Below are positions 7,453-15,410 of a stretch of 20,236 bases of DNA, piece after piece. Position numbers and translations under genes: made by a program. A model generated the notes under the pieces. It saw only the letters and a list, made by a program, of their open reading frames with translations. It did no database searches and was not told the DNA's origin. Source of the DNA: Clostridiales bacterium (GTDB lineage Bacteria > Bacillota_A > Clostridia > Peptostreptococcales > Anaerovoracaceae); assembly GCA_024697655.1 (NCBI GenBank), contig JAILFI010000199.1, positions 1-20,236 on the forward strand, read 5' to 3'. How positions within the stretch are numbered: the first letter of the stretch is position 1; the number at the start of each line of letters is the position of its first letter.

Positions 7453-9909
7453 TTACATGGCGCGCAGGTTCGCGTTCAGCGTCTTCTCGAGCACCTCGAC
7501 CACCTTGTCGTGGACCGGCGCCACTTCTTCATCGGTCAGCGTGCCCTCCTTGCTGCGGTAGACCAGGTTGAAGGCCAGGCTCTTCTTGCCCGGGCCGACC
7601 TGTACGCCGCGGAAGATATCGAACAGCTTGACGGACTCGAGGATCTCACCGCCGTTGACAAGGATCAGTTCCTCGACCTCGCCGACAGTGACCTTCTCAT
7701 CGACGACCAGCGCGATGTCGCGTTCGGTCGACGGATACTTGGGCAGCGGCTCGTAGTGGATATCCGTGCGCGCCTGCTCGCCGATCAGTGCGAAGAACAG
7801 TTCGGACGCATACGCTCTGGTACCGATGCCGTACGCATCCGCGATATCCGGGTAGATCTCGCCCATCGTACCGATGTAGATCGGGTCTTCTCCTTCGCCG
7901 ACCGTACGCGGGATATAAACATCCGCGCAGCGGCCCGGATGGAAGGTCCGGTTGTCCGTCTGCTTGACGAAGGTCGCACCGGTGATGCCCATGTTGACCA
8001 GCATCTCAGTGATCATACCTTTCAGAGCAAAGAAGTCCGCATCTGCGCCATACATGCCGATGGTCATCGCATCCGCTTCCATCGGCAGGACGTTGAGGTC
8101 CTCGCTGACCTTGCGGAAGGTGTTGCCGATCTCATAGAATTTCACATCGCTGATGCCGCGGCTGAAGTTGCGGCCGAGCGTCTCGAGCATCTCCGGCAGC
8201 ATCATGGTGCGCATGACAGAGGTATCTTCGCCGAGCGGGTTGATGAGCGGTACGACATCGCGCAGGACGCTGTCCTCTGCAAGACCGATCTTGTCCGCGT
8301 CTTTGGGGCTGACGAAGGAGTATGTCTGGATCTCATCCGCACCCATCGCCGCCAGCGCTGTTCTCGCCATGCGGCGCAGTGTCTCCGGACGGCCCAGCGA
8401 ACTCTCGTTGTTGCCCTTGGGCAGCGTGACCGGCAGACGGTCATATCCGTACATACGCGCGATTTCCTCGGAGAAGTCGACTTCAGTCTCAAGATCCAGA
8501 CGCACCGTGGGCGGTGTGCAGATGAGACGGCCTTCTTTCTCCTCAACGCCGATCTCCAGCCGCTTCAGCATGGCGATCATCTCTTCCGTGCGGAGATCGG
8601 TGCCGAGCAGTTTGTTCATTCTTTCGGGGCGTACTTCAACGCTCCAGGGTGCCTTCGGGACCGGGTAGCAGTCGACAGCGCCCTTGAGGACGGTGCCGGC
8701 ACCCAGGATCTCGATCAGGCGGCAGACGCGGTCGTTGGCGTAGCGCGCCAGGTTGGGGTCGACGCCCTTCTCGTAACGGGACGATGCCTCGGTGCGAAGA
8801 CCCAGTGCCTTGCTGGTCAGACGGATATTGTCCGGATCGAAGTTCGCGGACTCGATCAGGATGGTCGTGGTGTCCGCTTCGATCTCGGAGTTCAGGCCGC
8901 CCATGACGCCGGCAAGGGCAACGCCCTTTTTCGCGTCTTTGATGAGCAGCATGCTTTCGTCGAGTTTTCTTTCCTGTTCATCGAGCGTGACGAAGGTCTC
9001 CCCTGCTGCCGCCTTCTCGACGATGATCTTGCCGCCTTCGATCTGGCGGATATCAAATGCATGGATCGGATGCCCGAGCTCGAGCATGACGAAGTTGGTG
9101 ATGTCGACGATGTTGTTGATCGGACGCATGCCCGCCAGCATCAGTCTCTTCTGCATCCACCACGGGGACTGCTCGATCTTGACATCTTTGACGACGCGGG
9201 CGACATAGCGCTTGCAGGCGTCGGTCGCGCGGATCTCTACATCGATATAATCGCTGGAATTCTCCTCCCCCTTCTCTTCAACGGCTACGTCCGGATACGT
9301 GAAGGACGTGCTGAAGGTCGCCGCAGTCTCTCTGGCCATGCCGAGCATGGACAGGCAGTCCGGGCGGTTCGGGGTGATCTCAAAGTCGATGATATCCTGA
9401 TAAATGTCGAGTTCTTTCTCGACCGGCTCGCCGACCTTCGCGTCGTCGGGCAGGATCCAGATGCCTTCTCTGTGCGCGATCGGGACGACCTTGTCATCAA
9501 AGCCGAGCTCGCCGCAGGAGCAGATCATGCCGTTGGACTCGACGCCGCGCAGCGTGCCTTTGTGGATCGTGACACCGCCTTCGACCTTGGGCTGGCCGTG
9601 AAGCGGGCCGGGCACGTGGCTGCCGTCGAGTGCGACAGGCACCTTGATGCCCGCCTTGACATTCGGCGCGCCGCAGACGATCTGGACCGGCGATTCCTTG
9701 CCGACATCCACCATGCAGACAGAAAGGCGCTCCGCATCGGGATGCTGGCTGCATTCCACGACTTCACCGACGACAACGCCTTCGATGCCGCGGCCGGTGT
9801 AGTCGACTTCTTCCAGGTTGGAACCGGACATGACCATCTTCGCCACGTACTCGTCGGTGCCCACCTGCACATCTGTATAATCATTCAACCATGTAATGGG
9901 TACTAACAT
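7453..9909 (-). CDS. pheT: Phenylalanyl-tRNA synthetase beta subunit
   Basis: An 818-residue PheT, the large subunit of the alpha2-beta2 enzyme that charges tRNA-Phe. Domains in order: an N-terminal start MLVPITWLNDY; the OB-fold tRNA-binding domain (~40-150, VVVGEVVECSQHPDAERLSVC); the B3/B4 editing region that clears mischarged Tyr (~210-400, with NNIVDITNFVMLELGHPIHAFD split across 285-307); the B5 domain (~400-475, ending EEIARMYGYDRLP); the catalytic-like core; and the C-terminal FDX-ACB anticodon domain (~725-818, starting near YPSTERDIALVVDE). Length and motif order are normal. GGGAGG seven bases before the ATG supports the start. It follows pheS by 12 bases, so the two subunits are translated from one message in matching amounts. 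Confidence 0.97.
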   Translation of the reverse strand: MLVPITWLNDYTDVQVGTDEYVAKMVMSGSNLEEVDYTGRGIEGVVVGEVVECSQHPDAERLSVCMVDVGKESPVQIVCGAPNVKAGIKVPVALDGSHVPGPLHGQPKVEGGVTIHKGTLRGVESNGMICSCGELGFDDKVVPIAHREGIWILPDDAKVGEPVEKELDIYQDIIDFEITPNRPDCLSMLGMARETAATFSTSFTYPDVAVEEKGEENSSDYIDVEIRATDACKRYVARVVKDVKIEQSPWWMQKRLMLAGMRPINNIVDITNFVMLELGHPIHAFDIRQIEGGKIIVEKAAAGETFVTLDEQERKLDESMLLIKDAKKGVALAGVMGGLNSEIEADTTTILIESANFDPDNIRLTSKALGLRTEASSRYEKGVDPNLARYANDRVCRLIEILGAGTVLKGAVDCYPVPKAPWSVEVRPERMNKLLGTDLRTEEMIAMLKRLEIGVEEKEGRLICTPPTVRLDLETEVDFSEEIARMYGYDRLPVTLPKGNNESSLGRPETLRRMARTALAAMGADEIQTYSFVSPKDADKIGLAEDSVLRDVVPLINPLGEDTSVMRTMMLPEMLETLGRNFSRGISDVKFYEIGNTFRKVSEDLNVLPMEADAMTIGMYGADADFFALKGMITEMLVNMGITGATFVKQTDNRTFHPGRCADVYIPRTVGEGEDPIYIGTMGEIYPDIADAYGIGTRAYASELFFALIGEQARTDIHYEPLPKYPSTERDIALVVDEKVTVGEVEELILVNGGEILESVKLFDIFRGVQVGPGKKSLAFNLVYRSKEGTLTDEEVAPVHDKVVEVLEKTLNANLRAM

Positions 9910-9921
9910 TCTCGGACCTCC

Positions 9922-10944
9922 CTATTTGAACTGCTCGATGAAACGCTTGTCGTTCTCGTAGAACAGACGGATATCGCTGACGCCGTACTTGAGCATCGCG
10001 ATACGCTCGACACCCATACCGAAGGCAAAGCCTGTGTACTTTTCGGTGTCGATGTCGCCGACCTCGAGCACTTTGGGATGGACCATGCCGCAGCCGAGGA
10101 TCTCGATCCAGCCGTTGCCGCCGCAGACTCTGCAGCCCTTGCCGCCGCAGACGAAGCAGCTGACGTCCATCTCAGCCGACGGCTCAGTGAACGGGAAGTG
10201 GTGCGGACGGAACTTGGTGCGGGTGCTGCTGCCGAACAGCTGCTTGGCCATGCTGTCGAGCGTGCCCTTGAGATCCGCCATGGTAATGCCTTCGTCGACG
10301 ACCAGACCTTCGATCTGGTGGAACATCGGGCTGTGGGTCGCATCCGGCGTGTCGCAGCGGAAGCAGCGTCCCGGGGAGATGACTTTGATCGGGGGTTTTG
10401 CGGTCTTGAGCGTGCGCACCTGTACAGACGAGGTGTGAGGACGCAGGACCGTATCCTCCGTGATATAGAACGTATCCGTCAGATCCCGGCTCGGGTGGTT
10501 GGGCGGCGAATTGAGACCGTCGAAGACGTTGAAGACCGTCTCGACCTGCGGCCCTTCCGCGATACTGTAGCCCATGGACATAAAGATGCGGGACACCTCT
10601 TCCATGGTGATGGTCAGCGGATGCTTGACGCCGACTTTGTATGCCCTGCCGGGCTCTGTGACGTCGATGCTCTCCTTCTTGAAGCGCGCTTCTTTCGCCT
10701 TCTCTTTGAGTTCGGCCATCTTTTCGACGATCAGGGCGTCGATCTCATTCTTGGCTTTGTTGGCTGCCGGACCGATGGTCTTCTTTTCCTCTTTGTCCAG
10801 CTTGCCCATCGCTTTGAAGATGTCTGTGACCTTGCCCTTCTTGCCCAGGAAGCCGACGCGCAGCTGTTCCACATCGTCCGGGCTCTTCGCCGCCGCGATC
10901 TTCTCCTGCGCTTCTTTCAAGATCTGTTGGATTCTGTCTTGCAT
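9922..10944 (-). CDS. pheS: Phenylalanyl-tRNA synthetase alpha subunit
   Basis: A 340-residue PheS, the catalytic class II subunit. Residues 1-~88 form the N-terminal coiled coil that grips tRNA. Class II motifs follow: GPQVETVFNVFDGLNSPPNHPSRD (131-154, in two parts), motif 2 around RCFRCDTPDATHSPMFHQIEG (193-213), and motif 3 GFAFGMGVERIAMLKYG (305-321). Between them lies CFVCGGKGCRVCGGNGWIEI with C263, C266, C271 and C274, a Bacillus-type cysteine cluster that probably holds zinc. Its ribosome site (AAAGG) lies in the last codons of the methyltransferase gene, whose stop is 6 bases away, so translation is probably coupled. No T-box or attenuator is visible directly in front of pheS. Confidence 0.97.
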   Translation of the reverse strand: MQDRIQQILKEAQEKIAAAKSPDDVEQLRVGFLGKKGKVTDIFKAMGKLDKEEKKTIGPAANKAKNEIDALIVEKMAELKEKAKEARFKKESIDVTEPGRAYKVGVKHPLTITMEEVSRIFMSMGYSIAEGPQVETVFNVFDGLNSPPNHPSRDLTDTFYITEDTVLRPHTSSVQVRTLKTAKPPIKVISPGRCFRCDTPDATHSPMFHQIEGLVVDEGITMADLKGTLDSMAKQLFGSSTRTKFRPHHFPFTEPSAEMDVSCFVCGGKGCRVCGGNGWIEILGCGMVHPKVLEVGDIDTEKYTGFAFGMGVERIAMLKYGVSDIRLFYENDKRFIEQFK

Positions 10945-10950
10945 GTTTTA

Positions 10951-11739
10951 CTACCTTTCTATGCTCTTATACATCAGGATCCCCGCCGCGACTGCCGCAT
11001 TGAGCGACTCCATACCGGTGTGCATGGGGATGTAGATGTTCTTATCTGTTTTGGCCAGCATTTCCTCGCTCATCCCGTTGCCTTCGTTGCCGATGACAAG
11101 CGCGATGCCTTCGCTGAGATCTGCCTCGAGATAGGAAACGCCTCCTCTGGGGGTCGTGCCGACGATGGTCCTGCCCATCCGCCCCAGAAGCGCCGCTGCT
11201 TCTTCAGCCGGTGTGCCTGCCTCGCCGCCCTCCGCGAAATACAGCGGCAGACGGAACAGCGCTCCCGCCGCGGCACGTACGACTTTCGGCGCGTACACGT
11301 CGGCAGTCCCTTTCAGGATCACCGCGCCGCCGTAACCGGCCGCCGCCGCTGTCCTGAGGATGGTCCCCAGATTGCCGGGGTCCTGCAGACCGTCCAGTAC
11401 GAGGATGTTCCCCTTTGCCTGCCGGGCAAAGTCATCCCCGCTGTACGTGCGCTTTTCGACCTCCGCCAGGATGCCCTGGCTGGTCTCTGTCTGGGCGACC
11501 TTCCGGAAAAGATCGCCCGTCAAAAAGACTGAATGGACGCCCTTCTCCGCAAACCGGTCATACAGGTCCTGCCGGTCATCACGGATGAAGACCGTGGCCG
11601 CCAGGCCTTCGGAAAGAGACTCCATGACAAGGTTCTCTCCCTCCACCAGATACCGTGACAGGCGGTCGCGGTATTTTTTCTGCTGGAGTGAGCGGATCCT
11701 CTTATATTCTTTGTTGTCGGAACTTGCTATCACTTTCAT
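10951..11739 (-). CDS. TrmH/SpoU-family RNA 2'-O-methyltransferase
   Basis: A 262-residue SPOUT methyltransferase that uses S-adenosylmethionine to methylate a ribose 2'-OH in rRNA or tRNA. Residues 1-~95 form the SpoU substrate-binding domain. The catalytic knot has motif 1 LDGLQDPGNLGTILRTA (115-131), motif 2 ALVIGNEGNGMS (213-224) and motif 3 IPMHTGMESLNAAVAAGILMY (237-257). The family covers RlmB, TrmH and less defined members; the exact target cannot be read from sequence. The start at 11739 is chosen because family members begin MKxIxSxxN and because any earlier start would put the ftsZ terminator inside the gene. No clear ribosome site precedes it. It is the first gene of a tight methyltransferase-pheS-pheT run, an arrangement common in Bacillota. 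Confidence 0.9.
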   Translation of the reverse strand: MKVIASSDNKEYKRIRSLQQKKYRDRLSRYLVEGENLVMESLSEGLAATVFIRDDRQDLYDRFAEKGVHSVFLTGDLFRKVAQTETSQGILAEVEKRTYSGDDFARQAKGNILVLDGLQDPGNLGTILRTAAAAGYGGAVILKGTADVYAPKVVRAAAGALFRLPLYFAEGGEAGTPAEEAAALLGRMGRTIVGTTPRGGVSYLEADLSEGIALVIGNEGNGMSEEMLAKTDKNIYIPMHTGMESLNAAVAAGILMYKSIER

Positions 11740-11758
11740 GGAATCTGCTGACGCGCGC

Positions 11759-11773
11759 TTCCGCCGTGCGGAA
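11759..11773. repeat. Hairpin in the methyltransferase leader
   Basis: TTCCGC (11759-11764) and GCGGAA (11768-11773) form a perfect 6-bp stem with a 3-base loop, 20 bases upstream of the start codon that lacks a clear ribosome site. It may shape translation initiation, or be chance in GC-rich DNA. Confidence 0.35.
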
Positions 11774-11786
11774 ACGCCATATATCA

Positions 11787-11811
11787 GAAAAGCCGGCTTA
11801 AGGCGCCGGCT
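11787..11811 (-). terminator. Rho-independent terminator of ftsZ
   Basis: AGCCGGC (11805-11811 on the minus strand) pairs with GCCGGCT (11791-11797) around a 7-base loop and is followed by TTTCTG. It lies 24 bases after the ftsZ stop and separates the division cluster from the methyltransferase-pheST unit. Confidence 0.85.
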
Positions 11812-11834
11812 GATCCTTCGCAATCACCCTTCGC

Positions 11835-12956
11835 CTACTTGAGGAAGGAAGGGATGTTAAACTTGGACGGGGAAGTATCCTCATCCATTTCTTTCAGGAT
11901 ATCGCTCATGGTCTTCCTTCTGTTGGGCACGGACTCTTCCGCGTCCTCGGCGACCTGCTGCTCCAGTTCGCTGGCGGGCTCAGCCTGCATGTAGTTGCCG
12001 CGGCTGTTCTCGAACCCGGTCGCGATGACGGTGATGCTGATCTCTTCCTGCATATCCTCTTTGATCGCGGTACCGAAGATGATGATGGCATCCTTGTCCG
12101 CGATGCTCTCGATCTGGTTGGCCGCTTCGGCCGCTTCCATCATGCCGAGGTCGTAGCCGCCGGTGACGTTGAGCAGGATCGCCTTGGCGCCTGCCACAGT
12201 CGTCTCGAGGAGCGGGCTCTCGATCGCTCTGGTGACGGCGGTCTTGACTCTGTCTTCGCCCTGGCCGTAGCCGATGCCCATGTGCGCGACGCCGCGGTCT
12301 CTCATGACCGTCTCGACATCCGCGAAGTCGAGGTTGATGACACCCGGGTTCTTGATCAGATCCGTGATGCCCTGGACGCCCTGCTTGAGGACTTCATCCG
12401 CCATGCCGAACGCATCCATGATGGTAGTATTCGCATCGCTCGTCTCGAGGAGCTTGTCGTTCGGGACGATGACGATGGAGTCGACGTACTGCTTGAGGAA
12501 CTTGATGCCCTGCTCCGCGTGTTCGCTTCTCTTGCGGCCTTCAAACTTGAAGGGCTTGGTCACGACAGCGACGGTCAGGATCCCGAGGTCCTTGCTGATC
12601 TTTGCGACAACAGGCGCCGCACCCGTACCGGTGCCGCCGCCCATGCCGGCTGTGACGAAGACCATGTCCGCGCCGGTCACGGTCTGCGCGATCTCTTCCA
12701 TGCTTTCCTCAGCGGAACGCTGCCCGACTTCCGGGTTGCCGCCCGCGCCGAGACCTTTGGTGAGTTTTTCCCCGATCTGCAGTTTGTTCTCGGCCTTGCA
12801 CTTGGACAGGGCCTGCTTATCGGTATTGACAGCCAGGAACTCTACGCCCTCCAGTTCGGCGTCGATCATTCTGTTGACGGCATTGCCGCCGCCTCCGCCG
12901 ACACCGATGACGACGATCCTGGCGCTGGTTTTTTCACTCATCTCAAACTGCAGCAT
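11835..12956 (-). CDS. ftsZ: Cell division protein FtsZ
   Basis: A 373-residue FtsZ, the tubulin-like GTPase that polymerises at mid-cell to form the Z ring. It has the N-terminal nucleotide site [17 protein letters not shown] (15-31), the tubulin signature GGGTGTG (106-112), and the T7 loop [11 protein letters not shown] (208-218) that completes the GTPase site of the neighbouring subunit. After a short linker it ends in the conserved C-terminal peptide KFNIPSFLK (365-373), which binds membrane anchors. AGGAGG lies 10 bases upstream of the ATG at 12956, and MLQFE matches the usual MLEFE opening. A second ATG five codons later is not preferred. It is the last gene of the cluster, with its own promoter and terminator. 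No ftsA lies beside it, so the anchor must come from elsewhere (SepF is the usual candidate). Confidence 0.98.
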   Translation of the reverse strand: MLQFEMSEKTSARIVVIGVGGGGGNAVNRMIDAELEGVEFLAVNTDKQALSKCKAENKLQIGEKLTKGLGAGGNPEVGQRSAEESMEEIAQTVTGADMVFVTAGMGGGTGTGAAPVVAKISKDLGILTVAVVTKPFKFEGRKRSEHAEQGIKFLKQYVDSIVIVPNDKLLETSDANTTIMDAFGMADEVLKQGVQGITDLIKNPGVINLDFADVETVMRDRGVAHMGIGYGQGEDRVKTAVTRAIESPLLETTVAGAKAILLNVTGGYDLGMMEAAEAANQIESIADKDAIIIFGTAIKEDMQEEISITVIATGFENSRGNYMQAEPASELEQQVAEDAEESVPNRRKTMSDILKEMDEDTSPSKFNIPSFLK

Positions 12957-13031
12957 TTACGGTATTCCTCCTGAATCTATTGATGGCCCAATTAGTAGGT
13001 CCACAGAATGCTAGATACTATATACAGTAGA

Positions 13032-13079
13032 AGTATATCACATACGAAAAGATTTGCCTACTATCAAGAGAAGGCAAAT
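13032..13079 (-). promoter_or_regulatory. ftsZ promoter overlapping an inverted repeat
   Basis: On the minus strand TAGGCA (13055-13060, 4 of 6 of -35) is followed after 17 bases by TATACT (13032-13037, 5 of 6 of -10), giving a start near 13025 and a leader of about 70 bases. The -35 box lies within an inverted repeat, ATTTGCC (13052-13058) and GGCAAAT (13073-13079), with a 14-base spacer; GCAAATTTGC (13074-13083) is itself a perfect palindrome. A repressor or activator binding here would sit on the promoter. No family can be named. Confidence 0.5.
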
Positions 13080-13135
13080 TTGCGCTTTTTATCAACTTTT
13101 TTGGGGAACGTCCGGTTCTCCGGTACGGAATCGCT

Positions 13136-14269
13136 CTACTCCGCCTTTGGACTGAAGGTGAAGGTATCTTCGCCGGACGCATTGATCGTACCGGTCGTGA
13201 TCTCCTTGGCCGCCAGGTCGTCGAGGATCATACGGACGTCTCCGTTCTCTATGTGCTCCAGGATGACGGCCGGCTTCCCCTTGATGAGCAGCGTGTCCGT
13301 GATATAGAGCCGGACGGTCTTTTCCGTCATATCCATCTTTGTGAAACTGATCTCCGCGGCAGCCGCTGCCTTGATGAGGGACAGCGTTTCGTCGAGGACA
13401 GCACCTTCCTCCACTTTAACATCTGTTCCCGCCGTGATGTGCTCCCCTTTCAAGGTAAGGCCCGCCAGCACCGCCGCCGTTTCATCTGCTTCACCGACAC
13501 TCAGGATATATCCGTTCGCATCGATCACTGCATACTGGTCCTCCCCGTACGGGATCTGCGCGGCCGGCAGGCGCTCCTCGACCGTGATGACGAGAGTCTT
13601 CGGCAGGTCGCGCTTGATCGTCGCCTTAGCGATGTGCGGATCCGCCTCGATCTTCTCCTCCGCTTTGCCGGTCTTGGTCTTGAAGATGTTCTGCCCCAGT
13701 GACAGTTCGCTGAGGGTGAGGATCTGCTCCGCAGAATAGCGGACCATTCCCTCCACTTTGATCTCGTTGATATTGAAATAGCTGCTCATCATGAATGTGA
13801 TCACGAGTGCCACCGTCACACAGAAGGTGGCAAATTTGAGCAGATAGTGATGTTTCTTGTGCTTCCTGCGGACATGGACGATCCGGCGCTCCCCTTCCGC
13901 GCCGTCTTCCGGTTGTTCCTCCGGCAGGAAGACGCCGCCTTCCGGCCCGTCGAGTTCGTAGCGGAAGTTGCCGGTATCCGTCAGGTAGTCCTCGTTCGGC
14001 TCTCCGTGGATGTATTCCCATGCGCCGGTTTCCACCGGCGACAGTTTCTCATGCGGTTCTGTCAGCGGCTCCGTTTCTTCCGCATCAAAAGAGGGCAAGG
14101 CTTCCTCTTCGAGCGATTCTTCCTCAAGGTCCCCGTAGAGATCCTCAGATTCTTCGTAGAATTCCTCTTCCGGGTCCCCGTAGAGTTCTTCTTCCGTTCC
14201 GGCTGCCTCTGCTGCTTCGTTGATGTCTTCGATATCCAGTTCCTGTGTCTTTCTTCTTCGGAACAGCAT
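13136..14269 (-). CDS. ftsQ: Cell division protein FtsQ/DivIB
   Basis: A 377-residue bitopic division protein that joins DivIC/FtsB and FtsL in the septal complex. Residues 1-~125 form a very acidic cytoplasmic tail containing two copies of a short motif, LYGDPEEEFYEE (29-40) and LYGDLEEESLEE (44-55). A basic stretch (RRKHKKHH, 134-141) then leads into one membrane helix (~143-162). An extracellular POTRA domain follows (FNINEIKVEGMVRYSAEQIL, 165-184, to about 234), then the beta domain and C-terminus. The long acidic tail is larger than in Bacillus DivIB, where it is short. GGAG lies just before the ATG at 14269, and murG ends 6 bases earlier, so translation is probably coupled. The identification rests on topology, POTRA-like sequence and position between murG and ftsZ. 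Confidence 0.9.
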   Translation of the reverse strand: MLFRRRKTQELDIEDINEAAEAAGTEEELYGDPEEEFYEESEDLYGDLEEESLEEEALPSFDAEETEPLTEPHEKLSPVETGAWEYIHGEPNEDYLTDTGNFRYELDGPEGGVFLPEEQPEDGAEGERRIVHVRRKHKKHHYLLKFATFCVTVALVITFMMSSYFNINEIKVEGMVRYSAEQILTLSELSLGQNIFKTKTGKAEEKIEADPHIAKATIKRDLPKTLVITVEERLPAAQIPYGEDQYAVIDANGYILSVGEADETAAVLAGLTLKGEHITAGTDVKVEEGAVLDETLSLIKAAAAAEISFTKMDMTEKTVRLYITDTLLIKGKPAVILEHIENGDVRMILDDLAAKEITTGTINASGEDTFTFSPKAE

Positions 14270-14275
14270 GGTCTC

Positions 14276-15376
14276 CTATCCGCGGTCAGTAATGGTGTAA
14301 AAGATGATGTCGGTCGCATCCAGCGGAGCACAGCGTTTTGCCTGGTCTGCCATCCCCTGCATAAAGGCCGGGTTGCTGCGGAGATGCTCGATCTCTTCAA
14401 GAAGCGCCCCGTCCGTCAGATCTTTCTCTTCCAGCAGGATCGCGCCGCCCTTGTCCGAAACGGCACGCGCATTGAACGTCTGATGGTCCCCCGTGACATT
14501 CGGCGAAGGGATCAGGATCGACGGTTTGCCGCAAAGCGTGATCTCCGACACCGTCAGTGCGCCGCTTCTGGAAATAACAAGATCGCATGCGGCGAGGACA
14601 TCCTGCATATTGTTGATATACTCCAGCACGTGGATGTTCTCGGCCGGTTCCCCGATACTCTCGCGCAGTTCTGTCATGATCGGCGCGTAATAAGACTTGC
14701 CGGTGCCGAAGAAGACTTCGATGTCCTCACGGCCGTTGTAGGCTTTGACCACGTCCACCATGGCCTTGTTGATCCGGCCGGCGCCGAGACTGCCGCCGAA
14801 ACTGAGCACGACAAATTTGTCCGGCGCGATGCCGAGCTTTTCTCTGGCCGCCGCCGGGTCTGCCGTGAAGAAGTCGCTGCGGACCGGATTGCCGCTGACG
14901 ACGAGTTTATCCTTCTGCTTGAAGGATCTGCCGCCCTCTTCAAATCCCAGAAAGATCTTTTCCACATGGCGCTCGAGCATCCGGTTCGCCACACCGGCGA
15001 CCGCATTCTGCTCCTGCAGGAAACAGCGGATCCCCATCGCTGCGGCTGTCCGCACGACCGGACCGCTGACGTACCCGCCGGTCCCGATGACGATGTCGGG
15101 CTTGAACTCCTCGATGATCGCTTTGGCCTGTGCTTTGCCTTTGCGGTAATCGCGCAGCACTTTGATGTTCTTGATCATGTTTTTCCGGTTGAGTCCGGAG
15201 ACGGTGATGTAGCGGATCTCGTATCCGTTCTCCGGCACAAGCCGGCTCTCCATGCCGCGGCGCGTTCCGACGAACAGGATCTCACTGTCGTTGGTACGCT
15301 CCATGATTTTGTCTGCGATCGCGATGGCCGGGTAGATATGACCGCCGGTCCCGCCGCCTGTCATGATGACTCTCAT
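14276..15376 (-). CDS. murG: MurG, lipid II synthase (GT28)
   Basis: A 366-residue glycosyltransferase that adds N-acetylglucosamine from UDP-GlcNAc to lipid I, making lipid II on the inner membrane face. The acceptor-side loop GGGTGGHIYPA (7-17) and TGGYVSGPV (99-107) lie in the N-terminal Rossmann domain with QEQNAVAGVANR (121-132). The C-terminal domain shows SFGGSLGAGRINKA (192-205), SRSGALTVSEI (269-279) and HQTFNA (298-303), which bind the donor sugar and nucleotide. Length is normal. AAAGGAAG precedes the ATG at 15376 at usual spacing. It follows ftsW by 34 bases and leads directly into ftsQ; murB, often found here in Bacillota, is absent. Confidence 0.97.
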   Translation of the reverse strand: MRVIMTGGGTGGHIYPAIAIADKIMERTNDSEILFVGTRRGMESRLVPENGYEIRYITVSGLNRKNMIKNIKVLRDYRKGKAQAKAIIEEFKPDIVIGTGGYVSGPVVRTAAAMGIRCFLQEQNAVAGVANRMLERHVEKIFLGFEEGGRSFKQKDKLVVSGNPVRSDFFTADPAAAREKLGIAPDKFVVLSFGGSLGAGRINKAMVDVVKAYNGREDIEVFFGTGKSYYAPIMTELRESIGEPAENIHVLEYINNMQDVLAACDLVISRSGALTVSEITLCGKPSILIPSPNVTGDHQTFNARAVSDKGGAILLEEKDLTDGALLEEIEHLRSNPAFMQGMADQAKRCAPLDATDIIFYTITDRG

Positions 15377-15410
15377 TTCGACGCTTCCTTTCTTCCGGTC
15401 TTCTGCCGGT

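Noticed and set aside
7342..9906. An 854-codon open frame on the plus strand, antisense to nearly all of pheT
   Set aside because: It mirrors a full-length, intact pheT. Its Asp/Arg/His/Leu-heavy composition is what GC-rich codon use leaves on the opposite strand, and it has no recognisable domain.
10078..11532. Long plus-strand open frame spanning pheS and the methyltransferase gene
   Set aside because: It crosses two well-supported minus-strand genes and has no protein-like features.
11740..11823. Upstream TTG start extending the TrmH-type methyltransferase by 28 residues
   Set aside because: The extension would run through the ftsZ terminator hairpin and does not match the family N-terminus; MKVIASSDN fits.
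13085..13135. Possible terminator after ftsQ (CCGG-AGAA-CCGG hairpin near 13111-13130)
   Set aside because: The stem is short and bulged and is followed on the minus strand by CCCCAAAAAAG rather than a U-tract.
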